Part shown: piece after piece, positions 10,847 to 11,635 of the stretch
Layout of the letters: every line of letters begins with the position of its first letter
Numbering within the stretch: the first letter of the stretch is position 1
From: JBEKOF01 sp050015895
GTDB lineage: Bacteria > Verrucomicrobiota > Verrucomicrobiia > Limisphaerales > Palsa-1400
Assembly (NCBI GenBank): GCA_050015895.1
Contig: JBEKAN010000113.1
Coordinates: forward strand, 1-11,635
Length of the DNA: 11,635 nt
Reading direction: 5' to 3'
Made by a program: the position numbers and the translations under genes
The notes under the pieces: generated by a model
What the model saw: only the letters and a program-made list of their open reading frames with translations
What the model was told of the DNA's origin: nothing
Databases searched by the model: none

Positions 10847-11635
10847 AAATCCAACCGGGTTGGAGAATTGGAATTTCCGCGCTGGTCATCCTGGCGCTGT
10901 GCCTGCCACGGTTCGCCTGCGGGCAGACGTCAGCCGTCGGCCTGACCAATCCGCCGCAGGCGCAGACCGTCGTTCTCCCAAAATCCGTCCCCGACCCGAT
11001 CGAGCCGTTTAATCGGGTGATGTGGGCCTTCAACAAAGGGCTGATGACCGATGTCATCAAGCCGACGAGCAAAGTTTATCGGTTTGTCGTGGTGAAACCG
11101 ATCCGAACCGGCATCGGAAATTTCGGCAGGAACCTGACCTACCCGGGACGATTGATCAACAACCTGCTGCAGGGCAAGTGGAGCGGCGCCCGCGATGAAA
11201 CCTACCGCTTTCTCGGCAATTCAACCATTGGATTCGCCGGGTTCTTTGACGTGGCGACCAGATGGAAAATTCCGAAATCGGACGCCGATTTTGGGCAGAC
11301 CTTCGGCCAGTGGGGCTGGAAGCCCAATTGCTTCCTGATGCTGCCGTTTCTGGGACCGAGCAATGAGCGGGACACCCTCGGCTGGGCCGCCGACACCGCC
11401 GCCAATCCCCTGCTCTACATCGCCCCCTACAAATTCGACGCGAACAATCCCCTGACCTATCTGGGCCCCTACACCTATTTCACTTACGCGGACATGTACA
11501 ACAACATGTCCGACACGGTGGACGAATATGTGCGTTTCAGCCAGGCGGAAATGGACCCGTATTCCGAGATTGAGTACGCCTGGACGTTCACGCGAAAGAA
11601 CCGGGTGGCGAATTTCCAAGTCAAGGGGAAACAGG
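10843..11635 (+). CDS. mlaA: MlaA/VacJ family phospholipid-asymmetry protein (runs off right edge)
   Basis: The frame stays open from 10843 to the end of the window, giving 264 codons. It matches MlaA, which removes misplaced phospholipid from the outer leaflet of the outer membrane and passes it to the Mla transport system. Signature blocks: DPIEPFNRVMWAFNKG (51-66), a VIKP...VVVKPIRTGIGNFGRNL segment, INNLLQGKWSGARDETYRFLGNSTIGFAGFFDVA, and FGQTFGQWGWKPNCFLMLPFLGPSNERDTLGWAAD. TTG 10843 is proposed because it opens a classic signal peptide (MKIQPGWRIGISALVILALCLPRFACG) with AAGG about 9 nt upstream. An in-frame ATG at 10789 would add 18 mostly charged residues. The Cys26 context (RFAC) is a poor lipobox, so lipidation is uncertain, whereas enterobacterial MlaA is a lipoprotein. 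No mla transport gene is in the window. Confidence 0.88.
   Translation, partial: MKIQPGWRIGISALVILALCLPRFACGQTSAVGLTNPPQAQTVVLPKSVPDPIEPFNRVMWAFNKGLMTDVIKPTSKVYRFVVVKPIRTGIGNFGRNLTYPGRLINNLLQGKWSGARDETYRFLGNSTIGFAGFFDVATRWKIPKSDADFGQTFGQWGWKPNCFLMLPFLGPSNERDTLGWAADTAANPLLYIAPYKFDANNPLTYLGPYTYFTYADMYNNMSDTVDEYVRFSQAEMDPYSEIEYAWTFTRKNRVANFQVKGKQ

Overview
The window looks like chromosomal DNA of a GC-rich member of the Verrucomicrobiota, possibly from a metagenome. The main evidence is two secreted proteins ending in VPDGGST + hydrophobic stretch + SRKF. This is the VPDSG-type exosortase sorting signal, known chiefly from that phylum. A third protein carries C-terminal repeats of the 'QASTDLAGWTSI...RFYRAV' type that are common there. 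Shine-Dalgarno sequences are mostly weak or absent.

Layout. On the minus strand, 1-891 holds the start of an exopolysaccharide-type block: a monotopic phosphoglycosyl transferase and, overlapping it by 8 nt, the beginning of a Gfo/Idh/MocA oxidoreductase that runs off the left edge. A divergent regulatory region (about 965-1150) separates this from a plus-strand series. That series starts with a tandem duplication (853-bp offset) of a complete transcription unit (promoter element, leader, VPDSG-CTERM gene, terminator). A secreted six-blade NHL propeller protein follows. Next come a cytosolic PAS histidine kinase and a single-domain response regulator that overlap, and a FecR-domain secreted protein. 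After these come a tiny membrane-anchored BON-like protein fused by a GTGA overlap to a P3A proton-pumping ATPase, then an MlaA/VacJ-type outer-membrane lipid-asymmetry protein that runs off the right edge.

The most unusual feature is not a gene. A short sequence, a G-run, six bases and then CCCCATAGC(G), occurs seven times (one copy degenerate). Every copy lies just upstream of a gene and points towards it, and 19-21 nt further on there is a TA-rich hexamer resembling a -10 box (TAnnnT in five copies, TATTGG in two). At four sites an ATG follows 5-8 nt after that hexamer, as expected for leaderless or nearly leaderless transcripts. The element links the sugar transferase, both VPDSG proteins, the NHL protein, the response regulator, the FecR protein and the mlaA region. 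I read it as a candidate promoter/operator family defining a cell-envelope regulon. Dyad position (about -43) would suit a dimeric activator or an alternative sigma factor, but this is inference.

How the genes may work together: extracellular polymer synthesis, exosortase-anchored surface proteins and envelope homeostasis (FecR, proton pump, MlaA), with a local two-component pair. The exosortase itself is not in the window. No tRNA, rRNA, CRISPR array, transposase or integrase was seen.
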